Positions 43,811-51,717 of a stretch of 64,000 nt of DNA are shown here, in pieces. Origin of the DNA: JAJFUG01 sp964473155 (GTDB lineage Bacteria; Gemmatimonadota; Glassbacteria; GWA2-58-10); contig CAYYNT010000017.1 of NCBI GenBank assembly GCA_964473155.1, forward strand, positions 1 through 64,000, given 5' to 3'. Position numbers and translations under genes: made by a program. Under the pieces are notes generated by a model, which was not told where the DNA came from, made no database searches, and was given only the letters and a program-made list of their open reading frames with translations. Each line of letters starts with the position of its first letter. The stretch's first letter is position 1.

Positions 43811-46800
43811 CTATTTTGAACTGCCGGAAACGTCTGACGGCGCCATGTCGATCAAGTCCCCGCGAAGCTCCAGGCGCGGCCCGATCATCGATGGCTCCAG
43901 GCTGACCGCCTTTTCAAGCATCTTGCGCGCCTCATCCCGCCGCCCTTCGACTTTCAGCGCCAGACCGGTCAGATAATACGCCTCGGCCTGATGCTGGCGA
44001 TAGTCGCTTTCCAGATCGTTCTCGGCAAACTTCTTCATCGCGGTAAGAAGGCGCGCGGACTGCTCTTTCTGTCCAAGTTCACGCAGGGCCAGGGCCATGA
44101 ACAGGTTCTCGCTGTTGTAGCTGTCGCGGTCCCCTTTAAGGAATTCCCAGCCCGCGGCGGCCTTTTCGAACTCCGCGCGCGCATCCTTATTCCGTCCCAT
44201 TTTCAGCAGCGCCAGTCCCATGTAGTAATGCACCCGCGGAGCGCTCTGATACTGGAAGTCATCCGCGCCCAGCGAGCTTGGAGGATACAACGCGCGTTCC
44301 AACTCACCACGCGCGGCAGCATAATCACCCATTTGGAATGCTTTTGCACCCATAGCATAACGAAGGAACCTGTATTTGTCGCGCAGGCTGTAGTTGCGGT
44401 GCCGCTGGCCGAAAACATGGCTTGCGATCAGGCTGTCCGCGCTGCGGTAGTTTCCGGCGATGAGGTGCGTGGTAAGAAGGCCCTCGATCAGGTCATCATC
44501 CCCGGGTGAGCGCTCAATGGCGCGGGTAAGAAGGGCAAGCTGACGGTCAAAAGCGCCCTCGCGTGAATAAAGCTGGCTCAGGTCGGCGAAAGTGCGCGTG
44601 TGCGAGGGATTCAGCCTTATAGCTGCCTCGAGCTGCTCCGCGGCCGCCTCGAAGCCAAAACCCTGTTCGGCCAGGGCCAGCCCCAGGGCGCGCCTCGTGC
44701 TGAAATCGGAAGAATCCGTCTCCACCGCTGTCCGCCATTGGCTGATAGCTTCGGCAGGGCGCCTCTGGAAGTACTGCAGGCAGCCCAGAAGGAAACGCGC
44801 AGATACATCCGAGGGATCGTAAACGATGGCCTCGGCCAGGGCCTGCGTGTCCTCCCGGCGGAAAGGAAAGCGGTCGATGGAACTTCGGCTCTCCCGGCCC
44901 TTCCGGCAGGCGGCCCCGGCCTCGCGCGCCTGTCCCAGACGGCGCAGGCAAAGAGCTTTGGTGTACCAGAAAATCGACGGCGTGCCATAAAGGTCACGGT
45001 TGCTCTTTTCTGTTATCTCAAGAATATCCAAAGCCTCCTGCCAGCGCCCAAGCTCCCGGTAAACCGAGGCCAGTTCCAGCGATTCCTGGCTTTGCCCGCC
45101 AAGCAGCGAATCGAGAGCTGAAAGCGCCGCTCTATCTCCATTCAGGAAAAAACGCTCCGCGATAGCCCAGCGATCGGTCGGGTCCAGCTTTTCAACCGCG
45201 TCGAGCTGCTCCAGGGCTTTCTCTTTCCAGCCGTTCAGGCGGCAGACCAGGGTCAGAAGGTTACGGGCATACAGTTGACGGCTATCGGCGGAGATTGCGT
45301 TTTCCAGGCGCTCCTGCGCCTCGCCCATCCGCCCGCGCAGAAAAGCCAGTTTTCCGAGAAGGTGCTCACGCTGCGCGTACAGGGCGCCCGTGGGAGGGAT
45401 AAAATACAGGTTGCGCTCGGCGGAGGCGCTGTCGGCAAGTTCAAGCTGCGCCATGGCCAGACCGTAGTAAGCCTCTTCATTATAAGGATCGCGCTCCACC
45501 ACGGCTTTCAGGTGGGCCTCGGCGCTGTCAGGCTGTCCCTGATCCAGGAACCAGAGACCCAGGCAGAGATGCGCCCGCGAGTAGCCGGGGTCCCGTTCCA
45601 AGGCCATTCGCAGCAAAGCTGTCCCGGTCTCGAAATGCATCTCCTTTATTCTGGTTTCGGCATCCAGGACCAGTTCCTCGATACTCATCTGCTGCGGGTC
45701 CTTACGAGGCTTTTCAAGCTTTCTGGTGAACGGAGTGTATTCCCTGTGGCCCGGATCCCTGTCGGGACGGCGGTAGTCCAGGACTGCAATACCATCGCTG
45801 TCTGTGACCTGAACGCGCATTCCTGATAGCGCCGCGCTGTCGGCGGCCAGGTTTTTAGCCTCTGCGATGAACGGCTTACCCGGGGCCAGGTCAGCCGTGC
45901 GTTCGAGCAGCGTGACCTGGGCACCGGTCCCGGCGGCTGTTATCAGCACTTTTGCATTGTCTATCTGACGGTTGGCCGACAACCCCAGCCGGACCGAGGA
46001 TTTCCGTCCCCTGGGATCCGCCTTGACTTCCAGGTTCAGCGCCAGGTCCCGGACAGTGGTGGTCAGACCGCCGATCCCGGACACAGGGAACCACCATTCG
46101 GTCCAGCCCTCGTGCGTATGCGGAGGCAGCCACTCGTAATGCCCGTCCCACACGTTCCGCCCGCTCTGTATTTCGATATAAGGCCCGGCATTGTCTGTAT
46201 ATCCGCGCTCTATCGATCCGGCGCGGCCGCTCATGCCCCAGGTCCAGGTTTTCATGCCCTGCGTGACACGGCGGTCGGCGAAACGGAACGTACCGTAGTC
46301 CTTGTCGTAATCGTATGCGCCCAGGAAATTGTCGTAGACGTCTATGCCGAAAACTCCCAGCATGTGCTTGTTGTTTTTGAACCAGGAATAGTCCACGCCG
46401 TTGTAGTAGGGCCAGTCGGCCACCTCGCTGGTGGTGTGGCCGATCGTGCGCCCCATCGGGTAGATAAACCGTGTTCCAGGTCCCGCGGGGACCCCGGCGT
46501 TGACCCAGAGCATGAAAGGCTGTCTGGCGTCGCGGCAGTTGTAAAGCTTAATGGTCAACTGCATGGCGGAAAGGCCGGGATGCAGCGTGACAATGTAATC
46601 CAGCTTCATCCGGAAATAAGGGTCGATTGAACTGAGAATCAGCGACGCGCTCCCGTCCGGCCGGCTCAGCGCCCGGCTGAACCAGTACGGTTCGCCGTCC
46701 ACCGTGAGCATATGATGGTCATGCGGGCCGGTGATCTCAATATCACCCACCGGCCAGGCGCTTTTCGGATTGACACCCGAAAACTTGAGAACGTCGTTCT

Positions 46801-47164
46801 TGTAGAATACCTCGCGCCTGTTCACCTTGTCATATAAGGAGTAGATCCGCCCGCCGAAATCCGGGACCACCGTAAGCCGGAGGTATTCATTCTCCAGGAA
46901 AACCGCCTCGTGCTTCCTTGGCGAAGGCGTAGCGCTCCTGTACGGCCGCAGGAACGGCGGCAGAGGATAATCACCCTCCAGAGTGGAACTGGCGAACAGG
47001 GCCGGCTCCAGTTCACGGCCGGAAAACTCATAAGACAGGACCTCCACCTGCCCCCTGTATATACGCACCGCTCCGGGCCGCGATTCACCCTCGACTGCTA
47101 AACACGGCCTCGACATAAATATTACGACAAACATCAGGTTGACAAAAAGACTTGACCGTATCAC
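43811..47164 (-). CDS. Large secreted DUF5107 plus TPR protein
   Basis: Protein of 1117 residues. The GTG at 47164 is chosen because AGGAG lies five bases before it and a signal-like sequence (IRSSLFVNLMFVVIFMSRPCLA) starts there; an open frame runs back to 47359 into the divergent MGMT gene. The N-terminal 400 residues are the DUF5107 domain, a galactose-mutarotase-like beta-sandwich (VVPDFGGRIYSLYDKV, GPHDHHM, WTWGMSGRAG, GHYEWLPPHTHEGWTEWW). The remaining part has at least ten TPRs (such as DPGYSRAHLCLGLWFLDQG). DUF5107-TPR proteins are common in polysaccharide users; sugar-binding is inferred, and the function is unknown. Confidence 0.85.
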   Translation of the reverse strand: MIRSSLFVNLMFVVIFMSRPCLAVEGESRPGAVRIYRGQVEVLSYEFSGRELEPALFASSTLEGDYPLPPFLRPYRSATPSPRKHEAVFLENEYLRLTVVPDFGGRIYSLYDKVNRREVFYKNDVLKFSGVNPKSAWPVGDIEITGPHDHHMLTVDGEPYWFSRALSRPDGSASLILSSIDPYFRMKLDYIVTLHPGLSAMQLTIKLYNCRDARQPFMLWVNAGVPAGPGTRFIYPMGRTIGHTTSEVADWPYYNGVDYSWFKNNKHMLGVFGIDVYDNFLGAYDYDKDYGTFRFADRRVTQGMKTWTWGMSGRAGSIERGYTDNAGPYIEIQSGRNVWDGHYEWLPPHTHEGWTEWWFPVSGIGGLTTTVRDLALNLEVKADPRGRKSSVRLGLSANRQIDNAKVLITAAGTGAQVTLLERTADLAPGKPFIAEAKNLAADSAALSGMRVQVTDSDGIAVLDYRRPDRDPGHREYTPFTRKLEKPRKDPQQMSIEELVLDAETRIKEMHFETGTALLRMALERDPGYSRAHLCLGLWFLDQGQPDSAEAHLKAVVERDPYNEEAYYGLAMAQLELADSASAERNLYFIPPTGALYAQREHLLGKLAFLRGRMGEAQERLENAISADSRQLYARNLLTLVCRLNGWKEKALEQLDAVEKLDPTDRWAIAERFFLNGDRAALSALDSLLGGQSQESLELASVYRELGRWQEALDILEITEKSNRDLYGTPSIFWYTKALCLRRLGQAREAGAACRKGRESRSSIDRFPFRREDTQALAEAIVYDPSDVSARFLLGCLQYFQRRPAEAISQWRTAVETDSSDFSTRRALGLALAEQGFGFEAAAEQLEAAIRLNPSHTRTFADLSQLYSREGAFDRQLALLTRAIERSPGDDDLIEGLLTTHLIAGNYRSADSLIASHVFGQRHRNYSLRDKYRFLRYAMGAKAFQMGDYAAARGELERALYPPSSLGADDFQYQSAPRVHYYMGLALLKMGRNKDARAEFEKAAAGWEFLKGDRDSYNSENLFMALALRELGQKEQSARLLTAMKKFAENDLESDYRQHQAEAYYLTGLALKVEGRRDEARKMLEKAVSLEPSMIGPRLELRGDLIDMAPSDVSGSSK

Positions 47165-47294
47165 CTTATCTCCTGAGCGTTTTGTGTTTAGCCGGATAGA
47201 GACTTCCCCCAGTTCCTGAAAAACCAATGTACGGGGACCGGGCGGGGTTTTCAAGTGCATTGGAACAAAGGCTGGAAAAACATGGGAGATGATG

Positions 47295-47837
47295 ATGCGG
47301 CAGAAAATCAGCCTGCTCGGCTTCAACAGCGCTTTGGGACAGTTCTGGATCGCCGCCACGGAAGGGGGACTCTGCCGGGTGAGTCTGAAAGCGGGAAACG
47401 AGGACGAAAAGACCTCCAGGCAGCGGATGCTCGTTGCGCTCGAGCGCCGGTTCGGGGCTGTGGAAATCCTCCCCGATTACAGCGCGCTCGCCCCCGCGGT
47501 CCGTTATCTGGAAAGATATATCGCCACCCCGCTGAAGGCCGGGAGATATGACAGGCCTCTCGATCCGGGCGGAACAGACTTTCAACGCAGAATCTGGGAT
47601 GTCCTGCTCGGCATCCCCGCGGGCAGCACACGCAGCTATGGCGAGGTGGCCGCCCTGGCCGGTTCACCACTGGGGGCAAGGGCCGCCGGGGCGGCCTGCG
47701 GGGCTAATCCGCTGCTGATTATCGTGCCCTGCCACCGTGTGATCGGTTCGGATCGCAGCCTGACAGGGTTCGGCGGCGGCCTGGAACTGAAACGAAAGCT
47801 GTTGGACGCCGAAAAGGCGCAATTCGCCGTATCGTAA
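47295..47837 (+). CDS. ogt: Methylated-DNA--protein-cysteine methyltransferase
   Basis: Suicide DNA-repair protein that takes alkyl groups off O6-methylguanine; about 180 residues. The active site is PCHRV with the accepting Cys near 146, and the HTH has SYGEVAALAGSP and GAARAAGAACGANP. The N-terminal domain is weakly conserved, as usual. Three in-frame ATGs (47289, 47292, 47295) lie in a row; GGGAG best fits the last. Confidence 0.92.
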   Translation: MRQKISLLGFNSALGQFWIAATEGGLCRVSLKAGNEDEKTSRQRMLVALERRFGAVEILPDYSALAPAVRYLERYIATPLKAGRYDRPLDPGGTDFQRRIWDVLLGIPAGSTRSYGEVAALAGSPLGARAAGAACGANPLLIIVPCHRVIGSDRSLTGFGGGLELKRKLLDAEKAQFAVS

Positions 47838-47850
47838 GCGCAAGCCTTTG

Positions 47851-48075
47851 TCAAAAAAACCGGTTTCCCGGGTCGGCGCCCAGTCCGGGTTCCTGTTCCA
47901 CCGAGGGCAGGGTATCGGCGCGGACCACCAGACGCGCCCCGAACCGCCCGGCTACAATCCCGTGCCGTCCCTCCTCGACCCAGCGCCGCAGGGTCGACCT
48001 GGAGACCGGAACCGGCATGCGCTCAACTGCTTCACGGATCGTAATCCATTCAAGACCATCCTTACCGAATCCCAT
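47851..48075 (-). CDS. Small MerR/excisionase-type HTH protein
   Basis: Protein of 74 residues with one winged-HTH-like unit: WITIREAVERMPVPVSRSTLRRWVEEGRHG and a short wing GRFGARLVVRADTL. Patterned like the helix-turn-helix of excisionase or AlpA-type DNA-binding proteins. GGGGGAG lies two bases before the ATG, supporting that it is real. It is divergent from the double-HTH gene at 48306 across an AT-rich 230-base gap. Confidence 0.65.
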   Translation of the reverse strand: MGFGKDGLEWITIREAVERMPVPVSRSTLRRWVEEGRHGIVAGRFGARLVVRADTLPSVEQEPGLGADPGNRFF

Positions 48076-48305
48076 GGCTCCCCCATGCGGCTTTATGAGT
48101 TGTATTCAATTCCCACAACCGGGCTTGACTTTTTATTGTCGATTGATTAAAGTTGCTCAGGACTTTATTTTTTAAGATTCCTGACATTTCGTACCCTATT
48201 AATGGATATGAGGAAAGCCTTATATTCATTATTATTGTTCTTTGTTTGGCTTATTTTACTATATCGGTTTCTTTTTGTCAATAATTTTATCATATCGAGA
48301 ATGCC
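48076..48305. promoter_or_regulatory. AT-rich divergent intergenic region
   Basis: Markedly AT-rich compared with the surroundings (over 60% A+T by eye), lying between two divergent HTH genes. Several TATAAT-like runs are present (near 48160-48280) but no unique promoter can be picked. Likely holds the promoters and operators of both genes. Confidence 0.5.
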
Positions 48306-49244
48306 ATGACTCCGAGGCCAAGACTCGCCGAACCATTCCCTTCACGCGGAGGGGAAATCGAACGCCGATTTTCCTGGCTCCTCGACCGGATGCGCAACCG
48401 TTATCTGGACAGCGGCTTCGAGCTGGACGATGTCCATCTGGCTGAAATACTGGGCGTTCACCCGGGCGTGCTCCGCAAAGGCAAGTTTTCCAGTGTTTCC
48501 CCCTCCCTGGCCCAGGCCGCGGCATTGGCCTGGGGAGTGGACCTCAACTGGCTCCTTTTAGGACGGGGCCTGGAGCCGCCCGAGCATGGAGTTATTCCCG
48601 GCCTCGACCGTCTGCCTCGCGAAACGCGTATCGCGCGAGGGCGCTGGAACGACACTTTTGTGCGGCAGCTCCTGCGGATTAAAAGGCTGAGCCAGAAAGA
48701 CGTGGCCAGGCATCTCGGGATACCGCAGGCGCGGGCCGGGGCTGTCGCCAGGGGGCAGCTCCGTGACCCGGAGCTGCGCGAAAAGCTGGCTGTCCTGCTG
48801 GAGGTGCCGGTGGAACGATTATTCCTCGTGACTGACAGCGGCAGGTATAAAGAAACGGAAAACGAACCGGCCGTTTCAGGCAACCTTTATGATCTGAACA
48901 TGGTGCGCGCCGCTCTGAACAGCCTGTTGGACGAGCGGCTGGAGCGGGCGCTCGAAAACATGCGTCTGGAAAAGGACGGAGCGGAATTCGTTCCGGATGG
49001 CGTCATTCTTAGCATACCCCTTCCTTCCCCTGATCTTTCCGAGCCGGATAGAAAGCGCTATTTGCGCAACCGCGAGGTGCTGGAACGCTGGAGCCTCAGC
49101 CGGGGCGCGTTTCCCGTGCCATCTGAGGTGGCTGGACGGTACTGCCGCGAAGTGGTGGGATTCTACGATGGGGGCCGGATGGAAGATGTCGGCGGAATTC
49201 TGCGCGATTTTATGCGCGAGTATGAGCGGTCAGGCGAAAAATGA
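48306..49244 (+). CDS. Double-HTH regulator (CI/XRE-like)
   Basis: Protein of 312 residues. The first HTH (about 37-85) reads LAEILGVHPGVLRKGKFSS and ends in the CI-type WLLLGRGLEPPE. The second HTH (about 115-175) is XRE-like: LLRIKRLSQKDVARHLGIPQAR and LLEVPVERLFLV. The C-terminal 120 residues are helical with no recognised domain (LSEPDRKRYLRNREVLERW). No LexA-type protease or phage gene is nearby. It lies opposite the small HTH gene at 47851. A chromosomal regulator or a leftover of a mobile element; function unknown. Confidence 0.72.
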   Translation: MTPRPRLAEPFPSRGGEIERRFSWLLDRMRNRYLDSGFELDDVHLAEILGVHPGVLRKGKFSSVSPSLAQAAALAWGVDLNWLLLGRGLEPPEHGVIPGLDRLPRETRIARGRWNDTFVRQLLRIKRLSQKDVARHLGIPQARAGAVARGQLRDPELREKLAVLLEVPVERLFLVTDSGRYKETENEPAVSGNLYDLNMVRAALNSLLDERLERALENMRLEKDGAEFVPDGVILSIPLPSPDLSEPDRKRYLRNREVLERWSLSRGAFPVPSEVAGRYCREVVGFYDGGRMEDVGGILRDFMREYERSGEK

Positions 49245-49310
49245 AAACAGCGGTATGATTAATCGCCGGGAAAGCTGATTTCGCCCGAACGATCAAAGGT
49301 AGCCGTTCTT

Positions 49311-49354
49311 AAAACAAAAAAGGCTCCGTTTCGCCTGGCAGCAAACGGAGCCTT
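49311..49354 (-). terminator. Strong hairpin with minus-strand T-run, no gene ahead
   Basis: AAGGCTCCGTTT (49320-49331) pairs with AAACGGAGCCTT (49343-49354). On the minus strand it is followed by TTTTTGTTTT. It is a good rho-independent terminator, but there is no minus-strand gene between it and the tRNA-Ser terminator at 50071; it could also end the plus-strand gene at 48306. Confidence 0.55.
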
Positions 49355-49735
49355 GAGCCAGCGGTCGATCCGGCCCCCCACCGGAATGCGACAAAACTTT
49401 CGCCAGACCGCTGGAATCTTACGCTGTTCGTGCCTCGATAGAATTGCAAGGGGTGTGCCAGTTTGCGACATATTCTCCGGATGCCCGTCATACAAGGATC
49501 ACAACCCCGAGTTATATCTTTCAGAATACCCTGCGCAAGAGCTACAGTGTTACTTTGAGCACAACACAGTTACCTCTGCGGAACCAGTACAAAACCATGG
49601 ATGTCCGGTTAGGATATTGCTGGTAGTATCAAAAAGAGCTTTACGCTCACGGTGCACCGTGATCCTAAGCCAAAAGTCTCAGGAAGAGACAGACTTTTTC
49701 CGGCTCTCCGGCCTTAGGTTTTCGGGTCTCGTTTT

Positions 49736-49990
49736 CAAGCGGCCCGCTCAGGGCCGTCCGGGGCCGTATGTCCGAGCCACGCATAAAAAGCGGAGTAATT
49801 GCTACGGACACGCTCAAGCCTGGACAAGCCCTCGCGGCCGGGCGGGCAATCAGCGCCAGCGTCGCCCTGCAAAGCGGGCAGCGTGCAGAAGCCGCGGGTA
49901 CACCGCAGGTTGAAAAAGAGTTATAGCCTGTGCGAGTTTACGGCCCCAAAGCGTCTTTTGGTCCTTTTCCACAAGCCGGAAAAGGACATG
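49736..49990. repeat. Long intergenic repeat, copy A
   Basis: Matches a second copy at about 54160-54437 in order: GGGCCG...CGGGGCCGTA, GCCGGGCGGGC, CAGCGCC..CCC, GGGCAGCGTG, then TGCGAGTTTACGGCCCC and GCGTCTTTTGG. It ends in a perfect hairpin GTCCTTTTCC (49961-49970), ACAAGCC loop, GGAAAAGGAC (49978-49987) and ATGA. Copy B carries an extra palindromic element inserted in the middle. Confidence 0.7.
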
Positions 49991-50070
49991 AAAAACATAA
50001 CCTTTCAATTCCTTGATTCAAGTTCCTGACCGGATAAAACTGGTACAAACCTCGATATTGCTCATATAAT

Positions 50071-50103
50071 AAAAAAACGGATGAACCGTAACGGTCCATC
50101 CGC
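50071..50103 (-). terminator. Terminator of tRNA-Ser
   Basis: On the minus strand GCGGATG...CATCCG with inner ACCG/CGGT pairs, followed by a run of seven T (AAAAAAA at 50071-50077). It starts five bases after the tRNA CCA. Confidence 0.85.
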
Positions 50104-50108
50104 ATATC

Positions 50109-50199
<91 letters not shown>

Positions 50200-50224
50200 C
50201 GTAATCGCGTAACTTGTTCGCGCA

Positions 50225-50253
50225 AAACTAACTCAACGCTTCCCGACTGTCAA
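50225..50253 (-). promoter_or_regulatory. Promoter of tRNA-Ser
   Basis: On the minus strand, TTGACA (complement of 50248-50253), a 17-base spacer and TAGTTT (complement of 50225-50230), ending 26 bases before the mature tRNA 5' end. The -35 box is perfect; the -10 is weak. Confidence 0.5.
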
Positions 50254-50292
50254 GCTTTTTGGCCGGTGAAGCCCGCCCGGCGCGCCACCGGC

Positions 50293-50595
50293 TCAGGTCT
50301 CACTGTCCTCGATGTCCGGACTCTGCGCGCCAATATCGATCGGGTTTAAACCGGCGCTGTCCCGAATGTAATCCTCTATATAATTGATAATGTCATCCAC
50401 TTTCTCCCATTTCTCGCATTCCTGATCCGGAACGAGGACCTTGAAAAACTCCTCCAGCCCCATAAGGAAGGAGGTAAACCGCACCGAATCCAGATCGAAT
50501 TCCCTGATCGTGGTTCCGCCATGGACATTCTGCAGCTTGCTGCGGTTCTGCCTGAGCAGTGAAGTGATATCTTTAAGGATTTCTTCCCGGGTCAT
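50293..50595 (-). CDS. Acyl carrier protein-like protein
   Basis: Protein of 100 residues with the phosphopantetheine site DLDSVRFTS (Ser near 40; the usual DSL becomes DSV) and an ACP-like four-helix pattern (REEILKDITSLLRQN, LMGLEEFF, VDDIINYIEDYI). The acidic tail of about 20 residues past the last helix is unusual. GGGAG lies four bases before the ATG at 50595; an ATG 12 bases upstream has none. It starts 15 bases after the Gfo/Idh/MocA gene ends. No fatty-acid or polyketide gene is nearby, so it is an orphan carrier. Confidence 0.75.
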   Translation of the reverse strand: MTREEILKDITSLLRQNRSKLQNVHGGTTIREFDLDSVRFTSFLMGLEEFFKVLVPDQECEKWEKVDDIINYIEDYIRDSAGLNPIDIGAQSPDIEDSET

Positions 50596-50609
50596 GGACT
50601 CTCCCATGT

Positions 50610-51527
50610 TCAGAGCAAATGCACCGGCGAACCTTCCCTGGCCTGGCTGAGCGCTCCAGCCTCTATCACGCGGATAACCTGCAGGGCCTCCTCGTAAGGG
50701 ACCACCGGCGCGCCGGTCTCGAAAGATTCGAGGACAGCCCTGACCATCGGCAGGTAGCTGTTCGAGGTGAGCCCGGTCACCGCCTGACCGCCCGGCCCGG
50801 TCACCGTGACCGAGTAGGCATGGCCCTCCCAGGCATGGATCAACCCGCTGGCCCCATCCGCGAAATCAAGCACCAGGATATGACGGCGCGTGCCGCTTCC
50901 CAGGTTCCGCACGCTGACCACCTTCTCACCGCCGGTGACCATGGACATTATCTCGATACCGTGCACCGCGTAGCGGGCCAGGTCCTGATAGCAGGGGGCG
51001 CATACCGTGATTATGTCCGGCTTTCCGATCTGGTTGACCACTTTCTCCCGCAGGGCGATAAGAGAAGGGTCATAGCGCGTGCTGCTGCAATGGGAAAGCA
51101 CTGTTCCGTGCTCCCTCGCCGTGTCGATCATCATCCGGGCATCCTCGGCCGAGGCAGCCAACGGCTTGTCCACGAAAACGGGCTTGCCTTTTTTCAGGAA
51201 CGGCATGGCCTGTTCGCGGTGGTATTCGCCCCACATGTCGCAGACAAAAGCGCCCTCGGTGTCCTGCTCTGCCCCGGACAGACTGTCTGTCACCACAGGG
51301 ACCCGCGTGGCCTCGGCTACGCTCGCGGCAAAGACCGGATCGCGGGACCAGGCGCGCGTAAAGCGCCACTTGTCTCCCGTGGAGCTTTCCCAGTCTCGTT
51401 CCGGGAACAGGCTGTGCGTCCAGCCCGGAGAATTGCGCACGAACGCCTCGCGCAGTCCGCCGTTGACCAGAGCGCTGAATATATATGGATGCGAGTTGTT
51501 CAGTCCCACCAGGGCCAGCTTTTTCAC
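50610..51527 (-). CDS. Gfo/Idh/MocA family oxidoreductase
   Basis: Protein of 305 residues, NAD(P)-dependent sugar or inositol dehydrogenase type. The Rossmann start is KKLALVGLNNSHPY, where the usual GxGxxG is degenerate (GLNNSH). It has EGAFVCDMWGEYHREQAMPFLKKGKPVFVDKPLA in parts: VDKPLA is the EKP-like catalytic motif. CSSTRYDP, LARYAVHGIEIM (catalytic-type His) and LDFADGASGLIH follow. The GTG at 51527 is chosen because GGGAGA precedes it and homology begins there; an open frame runs back to 51743. Coupled to the ACP-like gene downstream. Confidence 0.8.
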   Translation of the reverse strand: MKKLALVGLNNSHPYIFSALVNGGLREAFVRNSPGWTHSLFPERDWESSTGDKWRFTRAWSRDPVFAASVAEATRVPVVTDSLSGAEQDTEGAFVCDMWGEYHREQAMPFLKKGKPVFVDKPLAASAEDARMMIDTAREHGTVLSHCSSTRYDPSLIALREKVVNQIGKPDIITVCAPCYQDLARYAVHGIEIMSMVTGGEKVVSVRNLGSGTRRHILVLDFADGASGLIHAWEGHAYSVTVTGPGGQAVTGLTSNSYLPMVRAVLESFETGAPVVPYEEALQVIRVIEAGALSQAREGSPVHLL

Positions 51528-51717
51528 CGTTTCTCCCGTGATTTGGCATGGATAAGAAAACCTGGAATAAACGACACAAATTTGCAGCTTTGGGACTGGA
51601 TTTTCAAGTGTTTTTGGCATACTTATATCTTGTCGCTGTTTAACGGAGTGATTAGCTTTACTCCATGAAGTAGCTGACTGTAGTCTGACAAACGCCGTGG
51701 ACGGCGAAAGGCATCCG

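Larger units (their letters stand above)
49245..50070. other. Gene-free region with a stray terminator and a long repeat unit
   Basis: No gene is supported. It contains a hairpin at 49311-49354 and, from about 49736 to 49990, a copy of a repeat unit also found at about 54160-54437. A 186-codon open frame at 49353 crosses these and has no coding-like composition. Confidence 0.6.

Noticed and set aside
49353..49913. 186-codon open frame in the gene-free region
   Set aside because: It crosses a terminator hairpin and a repeat unit, is rich in Arg and Cys in a way that reflects repeats, and has no ribosome-binding site.
51610..51640. Sigma-54-like TTGGCAT before sucC
   Set aside because: No TTGC element at the proper spacing.
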